Source of the DNA: an uncultured Selenomonadales bacterium
Lineage (GTDB): Bacteria; Bacillota; Negativicutes; Selenomonadales; Selenomonadaceae
Length of the DNA stretch: 31,764 nt
Direction of reading: 5' to 3'
Assembly: GCA_937901445.1 (NCBI GenBank)
Contig: CALDHY010000094.1
Location: forward strand, 1 to 31,764
A program made the position numbers and the translations under genes. Under the pieces are notes generated by a model, which was not told where the DNA came from, did no database searches, and was given only the letters and a program-made list of their open reading frames with translations. Position 1 is the stretch's first letter; the number at the start of each line of letters is the position of its first letter. This document shows positions 16,695-23,720 of the stretch, one piece after another.

Positions 16695-16745
16695 TTGAAA
16701 AGTTCAAAACATTGTTAATAATATCACGAATGGAAATTTTTTCAA
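16695..16745 (-). promoter_or_regulatory. Candidate promoter of the injection-system operon
   Basis: On the minus strand TTGAAA (16740-16745) and TATTAT (16718-16723) are 16 bases apart, a plausible sigmaA promoter about 80 bases upstream of the 359-aa gene. Just downstream, in the predicted leader, is the inverted repeat TTGAA-CTT-TTCAA (16695-16707), a possible operator. A second, weaker arrangement uses TTGAAC inside that repeat with TATTTT 18 bases further. I cannot decide which is used. Confidence 0.4.
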
Positions 16746-16797
16746 TTTCTGCGCTGCTGATATTTTAATTTAACAATCGCCATGAATGCCTTTAAAC

Positions 16798-16850
16798 TAA
16801 AAAAGGGATCAGGTCATTTACCCCTAATCCCTTTCCCTATATCCCTAATA
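16798..16850 (-). terminator. Terminator of the fliI operon, hairpin repeat copy B
   Basis: On the minus strand, just after the MotE stop codon, TTAGGGATATAGGGAAAGGG is followed by ATTAGGGGTAAATGACCTG and ATCCCTTTTTTAG. AAGGGAT pairs with ATCCCTT and is followed by T residues, so this copy works as a rho-independent terminator. The purine-rich arm resembles copies A and C of the repeat family, suggesting the repeat has been adapted to termination. Confidence 0.7.
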
Positions 16851-16852
16851 TC

Positions 16853-17464
16853 TTATAGGCGGCGTCTGTCTCCGTCCATTAACATTTGAGTAATTTGGGC
16901 GGCTTGCGCAGGTTCCATTTTCGCCAAAACTTTACCGGCGTTACTTTCGTCCATTTTTTGAAGAATCAAAACAACCGTATCTAAATTTACAGTATCAAGA
17001 GCTTTTGCGGCTTCTTCAGGTTTCATATTGTCATAAATTCTTGCAAGTTTTGAAATACGTTTTTTTTCGGCGGCTTCACGTGCTGCAACTTGTGCTTCCA
17101 ATTCTTTTTGAGAAATTTTTACTTCTTTAGATTTTTTTTGCTCATTGGTTGGTGGAGGCGGCGGTGTAGGATTGGTTGCTACTTCGACGGGTTCCGGCTC
17201 CGGTTCAGGTTCCGGCTCCGGTTCGGGCCAAATAACGCCTTCCGGCACTTCAAAATATTCAAACATTCCGCCGTAACCTACAACCGGCAATTTGTACAAG
17301 CCGACTGTTTCATTTGCCCATTGAATTTTTTCATCAACAACCGCGCGTTCCAAATAACCAAAATGAACTGCCGCAACCACGCCGCCGACTGCCAAAATCA
17401 GCAGTACCAATAATACCAGAAAAAAATTACGTATTCGCTTAAAGATGCTTTTTTTCTTAGCCAT
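16853..17464 (-). CDS. MotE-like membrane-anchored motility protein
   Basis: This 203-aa protein has a basic N-terminus (MAKKKSIFKRIRNF), one membrane helix at about 15-35 and an extracytoplasmic part. A Pro-Glu repeat (EP, about six units) and a run of prolines lie at 80-105. A coiled-coil stretch follows, and then a C-terminal MgtE-N/MotE-like domain with NMKPEEAAKALDTVN, VLILQKMDESNAGKVLAKM and AAQITQML. MotE proteins are, in characterised members, chaperones for the stator partner MotC at the flagellar motor. The family sits in fliJ-linked operons of Firmicutes. It is the last gene before the terminator. The ATG follows AAAGGCGGC. The motor role is inferred from family and location. Confidence 0.7.
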   Translation of the reverse strand: MAKKKSIFKRIRNFFLVLLVLLILAVGGVVAAVHFGYLERAVVDEKIQWANETVGLYKLPVVGYGGMFEYFEVPEGVIWPEPEPEPEPEPEPVEVATNPTPPPPPTNEQKKSKEVKISQKELEAQVAAREAAEKKRISKLARIYDNMKPEEAAKALDTVNLDTVVLILQKMDESNAGKVLAKMEPAQAAQITQMLMDGDRRRL

Positions 17465-17478
17465 AACGCGCCGCCTTT

Positions 17479-18264
17479 CTACCTAACATAAAAATCTAAA
17501 ACGCGCCCAACGTAATTTTGAGTTTCACTGTAAGGAGGAACGCCGCCGTATTTTTGAACTGCGCCGGGACCGGCATTATACGCGGCAATGGCATTTTGCA
17601 GGTTGCCGTTAAATTTATCGAGCAGTTGGCGCAGGTAATGTGCGCCGCCTTCGATATTCTGTCTTTCATCGTAAGGATTGACGCCCAGACTTTCGGCAGT
17701 TTCCGGCATAAGTTGCATAACGCCAATAGCTCCGACGCCGGAACGTGCGGCTTGATTTAAGTTTGATTCGGCGGTTGCAACGGCTCTTACAAGTTCAGAA
17801 TCGACGCCGAATTTTCTTGCGGCACTTAAAATCATTTGCTCGGTTGAAAGGGGCGCGGCGTTTTCATAGCGGCTGCCGAAGTCTTCTTGTACAGGTATTC
17901 CGCCAAATTCAGGAATTTCTCTCACATTGTCAACCGTTAAGTTTTCTTTGACAGGGGGCGTTACCGTTTGTCTGTCAACCGGCAAATATGTATTTTCGTT
18001 GACAGGTACATTTGCATTTTCGTTTAAGTTTGCCGTTGGTTTTTCGCTGACGGGTGGAAGTTGATTTTCGGCTAAAAATTCTTCAATAGGTTTAATTTTT
18101 TTAGTTTGATTCGCCATTGCGTTTTCTAAAACTGTTTGAAAATCGTTACTTGGAATTTTGAAACCGAAACTTTTTTCAATTTCTTTGATACGTTGTTGAA
18201 TTTCTGTAATTCTGGCAAGTGCGGGAATTTTGCCGATAGGTTGAATAGTTTCCAAAATGTTCAT
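17479..18264 (-). CDS. Lytic transglycosylase with SLT (GH23) domain
   Basis: The C-terminal half (about 145-261) is a soluble lytic transglycosylase domain. It has the catalytic glutamate in ATAESNLNQ, then GAIGVMQLMPETAESLGV, GGAHYLRQLLDKF and AIAAYNAGPGAVQKYGGVPPY, all diagnostic. The N-terminal part (1-140) is a helical segment followed by a Pro/Asn/Val-rich linker with no clear signal peptide. It cleaves the glycan strands of peptidoglycan, probably to open a path for the flagellar rod. It lies 14 nt from fliJ and 14 nt from the motE-like gene. The export route is uncertain without a signal peptide; flagellar export (as for FlgJ) is one possibility. Confidence 0.85.
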   Translation of the reverse strand: MNILETIQPIGKIPALARITEIQQRIKEIEKSFGFKIPSNDFQTVLENAMANQTKKIKPIEEFLAENQLPPVSEKPTANLNENANVPVNENTYLPVDRQTVTPPVKENLTVDNVREIPEFGGIPVQEDFGSRYENAAPLSTEQMILSAARKFGVDSELVRAVATAESNLNQAARSGVGAIGVMQLMPETAESLGVNPYDERQNIEGGAHYLRQLLDKFNGNLQNAIAAYNAGPGAVQKYGGVPPYSETQNYVGRVLDFYVR

Positions 18265-18278
18265 CGCCTTTCAAAAAA

Positions 18279-18728
18279 TTAATTTTGTCTCATATGAAGT
18301 TGCAACCCAATTTCATCCAAAAATTTTTGTTCCTCCGCCAATACCGCCTCATTGTACTCGCGCAGGCGTTTTTCTTTGAGTTGTTCGATACTTTTTAAGT
18401 AAGTTATCAGCTCCATTAATTTCTTCAACTTTTGCTGTCGTTCCTGCATAGTTCGTAAAATTAAATCTTGTTGTTTTTCAATTTGTTCACGTTTCCAGTT
18501 GAAAAAATTGTTGTAGGTTATAATTACGCCGACGGTTACGGTTTTTCCTTCACCTGTCATTTCGGCGTATTCTTGCTGTGATTCCTTCAATTCCTGAAGT
18601 AATTCTTTCAAGCGGGCGCGGTGTTCCTCAAGCCTGCGCGACACTTCAGCAAACGCCATTTCGGCGTCGTCTTTTTTTCTGCGCGTAACTTTTAAAAGCG
18701 TTTCGAGTTGAAATTTAAATTTCTTCAT
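18279..18728 (-). CDS. fliJ: Flagellar export chaperone FliJ
   Basis: About 149 residues and almost entirely coiled coil, starting MKKFKFQLETLLKVT, the typical FliJ opening, and continuing with RRKKDDAEMAFAEV and an EQ/K-rich helix pair. FliJ is the central stalk of the flagellar export ATPase, bridging FliI and FlhA. I chose the ATG at 18726-18728 because it restores the family N-terminus; an upstream ATG would add 13 untypical residues overlapping the PPC gene. The ribosome site is weak (GGAAA). The gene overlaps the PPC gene by 14 nt, so the two are probably coupled. Confidence 0.85.
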   Translation of the reverse strand: MKKFKFQLETLLKVTRRKKDDAEMAFAEVSRRLEEHRARLKELLQELKESQQEYAEMTGEGKTVTVGVIITYNNFFNWKREQIEKQQDLILRTMQERQQKLKKLMELITYLKSIEQLKEKRLREYNEAVLAEEQKFLDEIGLQLHMRQN

Positions 18729-19158
18729 TGTTAAATTTCCATACGCCGACATTCGGTACAATATCAAAACGATGACTGATAATCGAATTGGCGGGGCGAA
18801 TAATAATTTCTGCCGTGTAGTTTATAAGGGCGCGGCGCAAATGTCCGCCGATACTTTGTAAATTTTTATTTTCGTCAAGGTAAGAAAACATAGCGTGCGC
18901 GTGCAAATTAATTTTGTCATTGTAAGTAACATTCCCCATCAGCGAAATAATTTCAAACATCCCCGAAAAATTTTTAAAAATAAAATCATTTTCCGCCGGT
19001 ACAAACGCAGACAAAGTAATTTCACTGCAAGCCCCGATACCTTGAAAGTACCCGCCAAAAATTTTTTCAGCTTGACAAGTTTTAGTGATAGTTTCCAACA
19101 ATTCCTCGTTGGGGTCGACGCGCAAATAAATTTCGCCGTTCAAAATTTTATATTCCAT
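18715..19158 (-). CDS. PPC (DUF296) domain protein
   Basis: The 147-aa protein is a single PPC/DUF296 domain: a short N-terminal strand, then GYFQGIGACSEITL near residue 40, FSGMFEIISLMGNVT, LHAHAMFS with the conserved histidines, and GGHLRRALINYTAEI near 105. In other bacteria these proteins are trimers of unknown function. In plants the domain accompanies AT-hooks, which are absent here. The ATG at 19156-19158 fits AGGTGAT, which overlaps the fliI stop; a GTG three codons upstream is the alternative. Its position between fliI and fliJ is unusual for the flagellar export genes. Function in motility is unknown. Confidence 0.85.
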   Translation of the reverse strand: MEYKILNGEIYLRVDPNEELLETITKTCQAEKIFGGYFQGIGACSEITLSAFVPAENDFIFKNFSGMFEIISLMGNVTYNDKINLHAHAMFSYLDENKNLQSIGGHLRRALINYTAEIIIRPANSIISHRFDIVPNVGVWKFNNEEI

Positions 19159-19167
19159 AACAATCAC

Positions 19168-20496
19168 CTAAATTTTGCCGGAAATTGAAACTAATTTTTG
19201 TTTTGTAACGTCGTAAGTATCAACTTCAAAAATTCCTTGACAAAGAAAACCATTAATGGCGTCGATTTTTGCAATGGCGGCGTCAATTCGTTTACTGGAG
19301 CCTTTGACATACGCGCCAATGTGAATTAAATCTTCAGCGTCGCGGTAAGTTGCCATTAACGCGCGCATATTTTGCGCGGCTTGCAAATGTTCAGGCGTTA
19401 CAACTTCATTCATAACACGGCTTACACTGCCTAAAATGTCAATAGCCGGAAAATGATTCTGCGCGGCAATATTTCTATCCAAAACTATGTGCCCGTCCAA
19501 AATGGAGCGCACGGCGTCAGCTATTGGCTCGTTCATATCGTCGCCGTCAACCAAAACTGTATAAATTCCCGTGATTGAACCTGTATCACTTGTACCGGCG
19601 CGTTCCAAAAGTTTCGGCAAAAGTGCAAAGACTGAAGGCGTATAACCGCGCGTTGCAGGCGGCTCGCCTATAGTCAATCCAACTTCACGCTGCGCCATTG
19701 CAAAACGTGTTACTGAATCCATCATCAAAATAACTTTGTGCCCGTTGTCCCTGAAATATTCGGCAATAGCGGTGGCAGTCATTGCGCCTTTGATTCTGAC
19801 AAGTGCGGGCTGGTCTGAAGTTGCCACAACTACAACCGCGCGTTTCAATCCTTCCTCGCCCAAATCCCGTTCAATAAAATCTCGAACTTCACGCCCGCGC
19901 TCTCCAACAAGCGCAATAACAGAAATATCAGCTTCCGTGTTACGCGCTATCATTGAAAGGAGCGTCGATTTTCCAACGCCCGACCCCGCCATAATTCCTA
20001 TTCGCTGTCCACTGCCCAAAGTTATCAAGCCGTCAACTGCGCGAACACCAACATAAAGATTTTCATTAATACGCGGGCGCGTCAAAGGCGGCGGCGGCGG
20101 TGCTTGCAAGGGATATTCGGTTTTTGATTCTATTGGCGGCAAGCCGTCCATAGGATTTCCCAGCCCGTCAAGTACACGCCCCAAAAGTTCTTCGCCTACT
20201 TTTACTCGAAGTGTTTTTTGCGCGGCGATAACTGCACAACCGGGACCTACGCCCGCCATTTCGCCGACGGGCATTAACATAACTTTTCCTTCACGAAAAC
20301 CGACAACTTCAGCCGGAATTGGCGGCGTTTTCGGCGTTTTCGGATAAACGTAACAAAGCTCGCCTACACTTACCGCCGGACCGCTCGTTTCAATTACAAG
20401 CCCGACAATTTGCGTAACTTTGCCTGTAAGTTTTATCGTTTTACATTCGCTGATAACTTCAGTTAATTTTTTTAAGCTTATGTCATTTTTTATCAT
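19168..20496 (-). CDS. fliI: Flagellar export ATPase FliI
   Basis: This 442-aa protein is a FliI/YscN-type P-loop ATPase related to F1-beta. It has the Walker A GIMAGSGVGKSTLL near residue 166, ALVGERGREVRDFIE, Walker B VILMMDSVTRFAMAQREVGL, GEPPATRGYTPSVF, and the C-terminal DAEDLIHIGAYVKGSS typical of FliI. The N-terminal FliH-binding segment is short. It powers the flagellar type III export gate at the cytoplasmic membrane. The start is an ATG after GGAGGT, 25-30 bases downstream of a TTGACA/TATAAA promoter. No fliH, fliG or fliF precedes it, so the classical flagellar operon is split here. The adjacent fliJ argues against a virulence-type T3SS ATPase. Confidence 0.95.
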   Translation of the reverse strand: MIKNDISLKKLTEVISECKTIKLTGKVTQIVGLVIETSGPAVSVGELCYVYPKTPKTPPIPAEVVGFREGKVMLMPVGEMAGVGPGCAVIAAQKTLRVKVGEELLGRVLDGLGNPMDGLPPIESKTEYPLQAPPPPPLTRPRINENLYVGVRAVDGLITLGSGQRIGIMAGSGVGKSTLLSMIARNTEADISVIALVGERGREVRDFIERDLGEEGLKRAVVVVATSDQPALVRIKGAMTATAIAEYFRDNGHKVILMMDSVTRFAMAQREVGLTIGEPPATRGYTPSVFALLPKLLERAGTSDTGSITGIYTVLVDGDDMNEPIADAVRSILDGHIVLDRNIAAQNHFPAIDILGSVSRVMNEVVTPEHLQAAQNMRALMATYRDAEDLIHIGAYVKGSSKRIDAAIAKIDAINGFLCQGIFEVDTYDVTKQKLVSISGKI

Positions 20497-20527
20497 AGTT
20501 ACCTCCTGCCGCCGAAATTTTTAAGTT

Positions 20528-20556
20528 TTTATAACAAATATTTTTCTTTGTGTCAA
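20528..20556 (-). promoter_or_regulatory. SigmaA promoter of the fliI operon
   Basis: On the minus strand TTGACA (20551-20556) is followed after exactly 17 bases by TATAAA (20528-20533). The fliI ATG lies about 25 bases beyond the expected start point. The -35 begins directly after the terminator of the previous gene. No sigma28 or sigma54 element is seen, so this flagellar block may be constitutive. Confidence 0.8.
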
Positions 20557-20558
20557 CG

Positions 20559-20588
20559 AAAAAAAACGCCGCAATTTTGACGCGGCGT
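20559..20588 (-). terminator. Rho-independent terminator of the aldo/keto reductase gene
   Basis: On the minus strand ACGCCGC (20582-20588) and GCGGCGT (20566-20572) form a perfect 7-bp stem around GTCAAAATT, followed by eight T residues. It lies 22 bases after the reductase stop codon. Confidence 0.9.
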
Positions 20589-20610
20589 CGAAAAATTTTA
20601 TTTTTGAAAA

Positions 20611-21732
20611 TTATGCTCCAAGAGTTTTATGAACTGTTACAAGTTCTTTTCTGATTTGAATGTGTTGCGGGCAAACTTTTTCGCACGCGCCGCATTTGAT
20701 ACAATCGCCGGCGGGATTTTTGCCGTGCATTTTTACCAGCCACTGTTCCTGATGTTTTGCAGTTTCAAGATTTTTGTACAGCGTGTAAATATTCATTGCG
20801 GTAAATGAGCCGGAAATTCCGATATTTTGCGGGCAAACTTTCGCGCAGTAGTTGCAAGTTGTACAAGGGATAAGCGGGATTGACGCCATAACGCGGCGCG
20901 CCTCTTCGACGGTTGCCTTTTCTGAATCGTTAAGTTTTTGGAAATTTTCCATGTATGAAGTATTGTTTTCCATTTGTTCAATATTTGACATACCGGAAAG
21001 TACAGTAATAACGCCATCCAAACTTGCCGAAAAACGAATTGCCCAACTTGCAAGGGAAGCGTCGGGATTGGCTTTTTTGAAAACTTCAGCAACTTGTCCA
21101 GGCGGATTAGCCAACAAGCCGCCTTTAACCGGCTCCATAATTATAACGGGTTTTCCGTGTTTGCGTGCCATTTCGTAGACGCCGCGAGATTGTATTGCCG
21201 GATTTTCCCAATCTGCGTAGTTAATTTGCAACTGTACAAATTCGGCTTCAGGGTGTTTGGTTAAAATTTCGTCCAATTCTTCAGGCGTCGAATGGAAAGA
21301 AAATCCAACGTGTTTAATTTTACCGGCGGCTTTCTGTTCAAATACAAAATTCCACAAATCAAAGTCTTCAAAAAATTTCGTGCGCCCTTCGCCCAAATTG
21401 TGCAAAAGATAAAAATCAAAATAACCTGCGCCCGTCTGTTTCAATGAAGTTTCAAATTGTGCAATGGCGTCTTCACGAGTTTTACAATTAATCCACGCGG
21501 CGTTTTTTGTAGCAAGCTGGAACTTTTCACGCGGATAACGTTCAACGAGTGCTTGACGAATTGCATCTTCACTGCCGGGATAAGCCCACGCCGTGTCAAA
21601 GTAAGTAAAACCTTTCGACAAAAAAATATCGACCATTTGTTTGACTTGTTCAACGTCAATGACTTCATCTTTTTTTGGCAGGCGCATAAGTCCGAAGCCT
21701 AATTTTTTAATTTCTTCTCCCAAGTAAGCCAC
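20611..21732 (-). CDS. Aldo/keto reductase with C-terminal 4Fe-4S ferredoxin domain
   Basis: A 373-aa cytosolic oxidoreductase. Residues 1-280 form the AKR barrel: FGLMRLPKKDE at the start, the catalytic Asp-Tyr pair in FDTAWAYPGSE, the lysine in LATKN, the histidine in FYLLHNLG, and a later conserved IIMEPVKGGLL. The C-terminal part has CTTCNYCAKVCP near residue 290 and CIKCGACEKVCP near 345, enough cysteines for two 4Fe-4S clusters. This layout is common in anaerobic Firmicutes (COG1453-type). The physiological substrate is unknown. The start is a GTG after GGAGGG. It is transcribed alone, with its own promoter upstream and a terminator downstream. Confidence 0.92.
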   Translation of the reverse strand: MAYLGEEIKKLGFGLMRLPKKDEVIDVEQVKQMVDIFLSKGFTYFDTAWAYPGSEDAIRQALVERYPREKFQLATKNAAWINCKTREDAIAQFETSLKQTGAGYFDFYLLHNLGEGRTKFFEDFDLWNFVFEQKAAGKIKHVGFSFHSTPEELDEILTKHPEAEFVQLQINYADWENPAIQSRGVYEMARKHGKPVIIMEPVKGGLLANPPGQVAEVFKKANPDASLASWAIRFSASLDGVITVLSGMSNIEQMENNTSYMENFQKLNDSEKATVEEARRVMASIPLIPCTTCNYCAKVCPQNIGISGSFTAMNIYTLYKNLETAKHQEQWLVKMHGKNPAGDCIKCGACEKVCPQHIQIRKELVTVHKTLGA

Positions 21733-21754
21733 GATTAACCCTCCCTAAAAAATT

Positions 21755-21801
21755 TTTATACTACACGTTGAAATTTTAGCAAATAAAAAAAATTTTGTAA
21801 A
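21755..21801 (-). promoter_or_regulatory. Promoter region of the aldo/keto reductase gene
   Basis: Two overlapping candidates exist on the minus strand. TTTACA (21796-21801) is 17 bases from TAAAAT (21773-21778). TTGCTA (21777-21782) is 16 bases from TATAAA (21755-21760). Both point at the GTG start at 21732. The region begins where the terminator of the upstream operon ends. Confidence 0.6.
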
Positions 21802-21833
21802 TAAAAAAAACGCCGCCCAAATCTGCGCGACGT
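21802..21833 (-). terminator. Rho-independent terminator of the ppx-ybaK operon
   Basis: On the minus strand ACGTCGC (21827-21833) pairs with GCGGCGT (21810-21816), with one G-T pair, followed by eight T residues. It lies 9 bases after the ybaK-like stop. Confidence 0.85.
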
Positions 21834-21841
21834 AATATTTT

Positions 21842-22318
21842 TTAAATTAAATCAGCAACGGTTGCATTCGTAGCTTTAACTAAATCTTGCGGCGAAAGAA
21901 TTAATTGCATACCGCGTTGACCGGCACTGATTGAAATTTTTTCGTGCGTCAAGGCGTGGCTGTCAAGATAAACCGGATAATCTTTTTTTGCGCCGAGTGG
22001 TGAACAACCGCCGCGAATATATCCCGTCAAAGGCAAAAGTTCCTTAAGCGCGATCATTTCAACAGATTTATTGCCGCTTGCCTTTGCCAAATTTTTTAAA
22101 TTAATTTCGTCTGCGCCGCCGATAACAGCCATTAAAATCCCTGTCTTATCGCCGCGCGTTACCAGCGTTTTAAAAACAGTTGAAACGTCAAGCCCGGCAG
22201 TTTCTGCAACGTGTATCGCCGATAAATCGTTTTCGTCAACTTCGTAGGTTTTAATTTCGTAGGGAATTTTCAATTTATCCAAAATTCTGGCGGCGTTAGT
22301 CTTTTTTAACTTACTCAT
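21842..22318 (-). CDS. ybaK: YbaK/EbsC-family Cys-tRNA(Pro) deacylase
   Basis: The 158-aa protein is a YbaK/ProX-superfamily aminoacyl-tRNA editing enzyme. It begins with an ARILDKLKIPYEIKTYEV motif, carries the conserved lysine in TVFKTLVTRGD (catalytic centre of YbaK), and continues with GADEINLKNLAKASGNKSVEM and GYIRGGCSPLGAKKDYPVYLD, hallmark sequences of the family. It hydrolyses Cys mischarged on tRNA-Pro. The ATG overlaps the deoD stop by 4 nt (ATGA). It is the last gene of the operon. Confidence 0.92.
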   Translation of the reverse strand: MSKLKKTNAARILDKLKIPYEIKTYEVDENDLSAIHVAETAGLDVSTVFKTLVTRGDKTGILMAVIGGADEINLKNLAKASGNKSVEMIALKELLPLTGYIRGGCSPLGAKKDYPVYLDSHALTHEKISISAGQRGMQLILSPQDLVKATNATVADLI

Positions 22319-23061
22319 GATTGAATCACAGTTTCAAGCGCAACTTTTACCATATCGTTAAAATCTGTTTCACGTTCTTCAGCGGTTGTGTATTCTTTTT
22401 TGACAACGTGATCGCTTACAGTGAAAATCGCCAATGCTTGAACCTGCGCGGCGGCGGCTAACAAATACAGCGCGGCAGATTCCATTTCAACCGCCATAAT
22501 TCCGTACTGAATCATTTTTTGATTTAATGTTAAACCGTTTGCAGAGTAAACGCCATTTTCATCGTTGTAGTCATTGTAAAATCTGTCTGTACAAAGAACG
22601 TTGCCGACTTTCACGGGAACATTTAAATTTCTGGCGTTGATAACCGCCTTGTTAAGTAAATCAAAGTCTGCAATCAGTGAAAAATTAATTGCGCCGCCAA
22701 AAGTTTTTTCAACAATCGATGAATCAGTTGACGCGCCCTGCGCTATTAAAACCTCGCGCAGATTTAAATTTTCGTGCATACCGCCGCAAGTTCCAATTCT
22801 GATTAATTTTTTTGCGCCGTAAACGTGAATAAGTTCATGAACGTAAATTGAAAATGACGGTATACCCATACCGGTTGCTTGAATTGAAACGGGGACGCCT
22901 TTATATTTTCCCGTGAAGCCGTAAATGTTGCGAATTTCGGTATACTGTTCCACGTCGTCAAGAAAATTTTTGGCGATAACTTTTGCACGGACAGGGTCGC
23001 CCGGCAATAAAACTCTTTCGGCAATATCTCCAATTTCTGCAGAATTATGAGGTGATGACAT
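22315..23061 (-). CDS. deoD: Purine nucleoside phosphorylase DeoD
   Basis: A 248-aa hexameric-type purine nucleoside phosphorylase. It has SPHNSAEIGDIAERVLLPGDP at the start, LIRIGTCGGMHENL near residue 85, the MEMESAALYLLA purine/ribose-binding stretch near 190 and VSDHVV with the catalytic aspartate near 215. It cleaves (deoxy)inosine, guanosine and adenosine to base plus ribose 1-phosphate. I chose the ATG at 23059-23061 over a longer frame because AAGGAGAG is 9 nt upstream and the N-terminus then fits the family. It lies 1 nt from the NADAR gene. Confidence 0.93.
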   Translation of the reverse strand: MSSPHNSAEIGDIAERVLLPGDPVRAKVIAKNFLDDVEQYTEIRNIYGFTGKYKGVPVSIQATGMGIPSFSIYVHELIHVYGAKKLIRIGTCGGMHENLNLREVLIAQGASTDSSIVEKTFGGAINFSLIADFDLLNKAVINARNLNVPVKVGNVLCTDRFYNDYNDENGVYSANGLTLNQKMIQYGIMAVEMESAALYLLAAAAQVQALAIFTVSDHVVKKEYTTAEERETDFNDMVKVALETVIQS

Positions 23062-23062
23062 T

Positions 23063-23719
23063 TTAACACTCTCCTTGATAGACAATTTTTAAAAAGTTTT
23101 CTTTATTTTCAACGGCAGATTTTATTAAACCTGCGCGACTTAAACCAACAAAAATTGCGGCGGCTTTAGCTTGACAGTTGATTGACTTTTGAGGATTAAA
23201 TTCAATATCTGTAAAAGCGTCATAGTTTAAAACTTCGGCGGCAAGTTCGGTTTGAAGATTTAAAGCATTTATGTAAAGCCAATCGTAAAAATAAGTTTTC
23301 GGTTCCGGCGGAAATTCTCTGTCAAAATATTTAAAAGCTTTAAGTGTGCCGCTGTTTCTCAAGCGTAAATCTTTTTTAGCTTCACGTGAAGATTTATACA
23401 GTAAATCTGTAAAAGGTCCGCCGTGTTCAAAAACTTTGCTGCTTTGAAAGGCACTTTCTACCGAAAAACTTTTATTGGAATTTTTGAGATAGATTTTTAA
23501 ATTAAACGCGCTTAAATTGACGCCGAGCGGCGTTTCACTTTTTGAGGAAATTTCCAGCACAGATTTTTCAGGGTACAATTTTAAAAATTCTTCATGCAAA
23601 CTGCGAATGCATTTAACTTTTTGAATCGTTGAAAAGCCGGGATAAAATTTAAATTCAACATTGACGCGCTCAAAGTACGGAAACTTTTCAAGCGCAATGT
23701 AAACAGGTCGATTAGCCAT
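23063..23719 (-). CDS. DarT1-associated-type NADAR protein, orphan
   Basis: The 218-aa protein resembles the NADAR family found beside DarT1 toxins (DUF6977-like), as I recall it. Motifs include VEFKFYPGFST near residue 22, LEISSKSETPLGVNLSAFNL, the core SVESAFQSSKVFEHGGPF near 85-105 with a conserved glutamate, YDWLYINALN, and the terminal AFTDIEFNPQKSINCQAKAAA. Characterised NADAR domains remove ADP-ribose from guanine bases in DNA/RNA. No DarT-like ADP-ribosyltransferase lies within the window: neighbours are a Ppx phosphatase (1 nt upstream) and deoD (1 nt downstream). It may be a solitary repair enzyme or a domesticated antitoxin. The family call is from memory of the pattern, moderately sure. 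Confidence 0.75.
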   Translation of the reverse strand: MANRPVYIALEKFPYFERVNVEFKFYPGFSTIQKVKCIRSLHEEFLKLYPEKSVLEISSKSETPLGVNLSAFNLKIYLKNSNKSFSVESAFQSSKVFEHGGPFTDLLYKSSREAKKDLRLRNSGTLKAFKYFDREFPPEPKTYFYDWLYINALNLQTELAAEVLNYDAFTDIEFNPQKSINCQAKAAAIFVGLSRAGLIKSAVENKENFLKIVYQGEC

Positions 23720-23720
23720 T

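Noticed and set aside
1..16745. Integrated prophage tail region
   Set aside because: No capsid, portal, terminase, integrase, tape measure or lysis genes; Hsp70s, PAAR-toxin and immunity fit an injection system better.
19168..20496. Virulence type III secretion ATPase
   Set aside because: Adjacent fliJ and a MotE-like protein, and FliI-typical C-terminus, point to the flagellar export ATPase.
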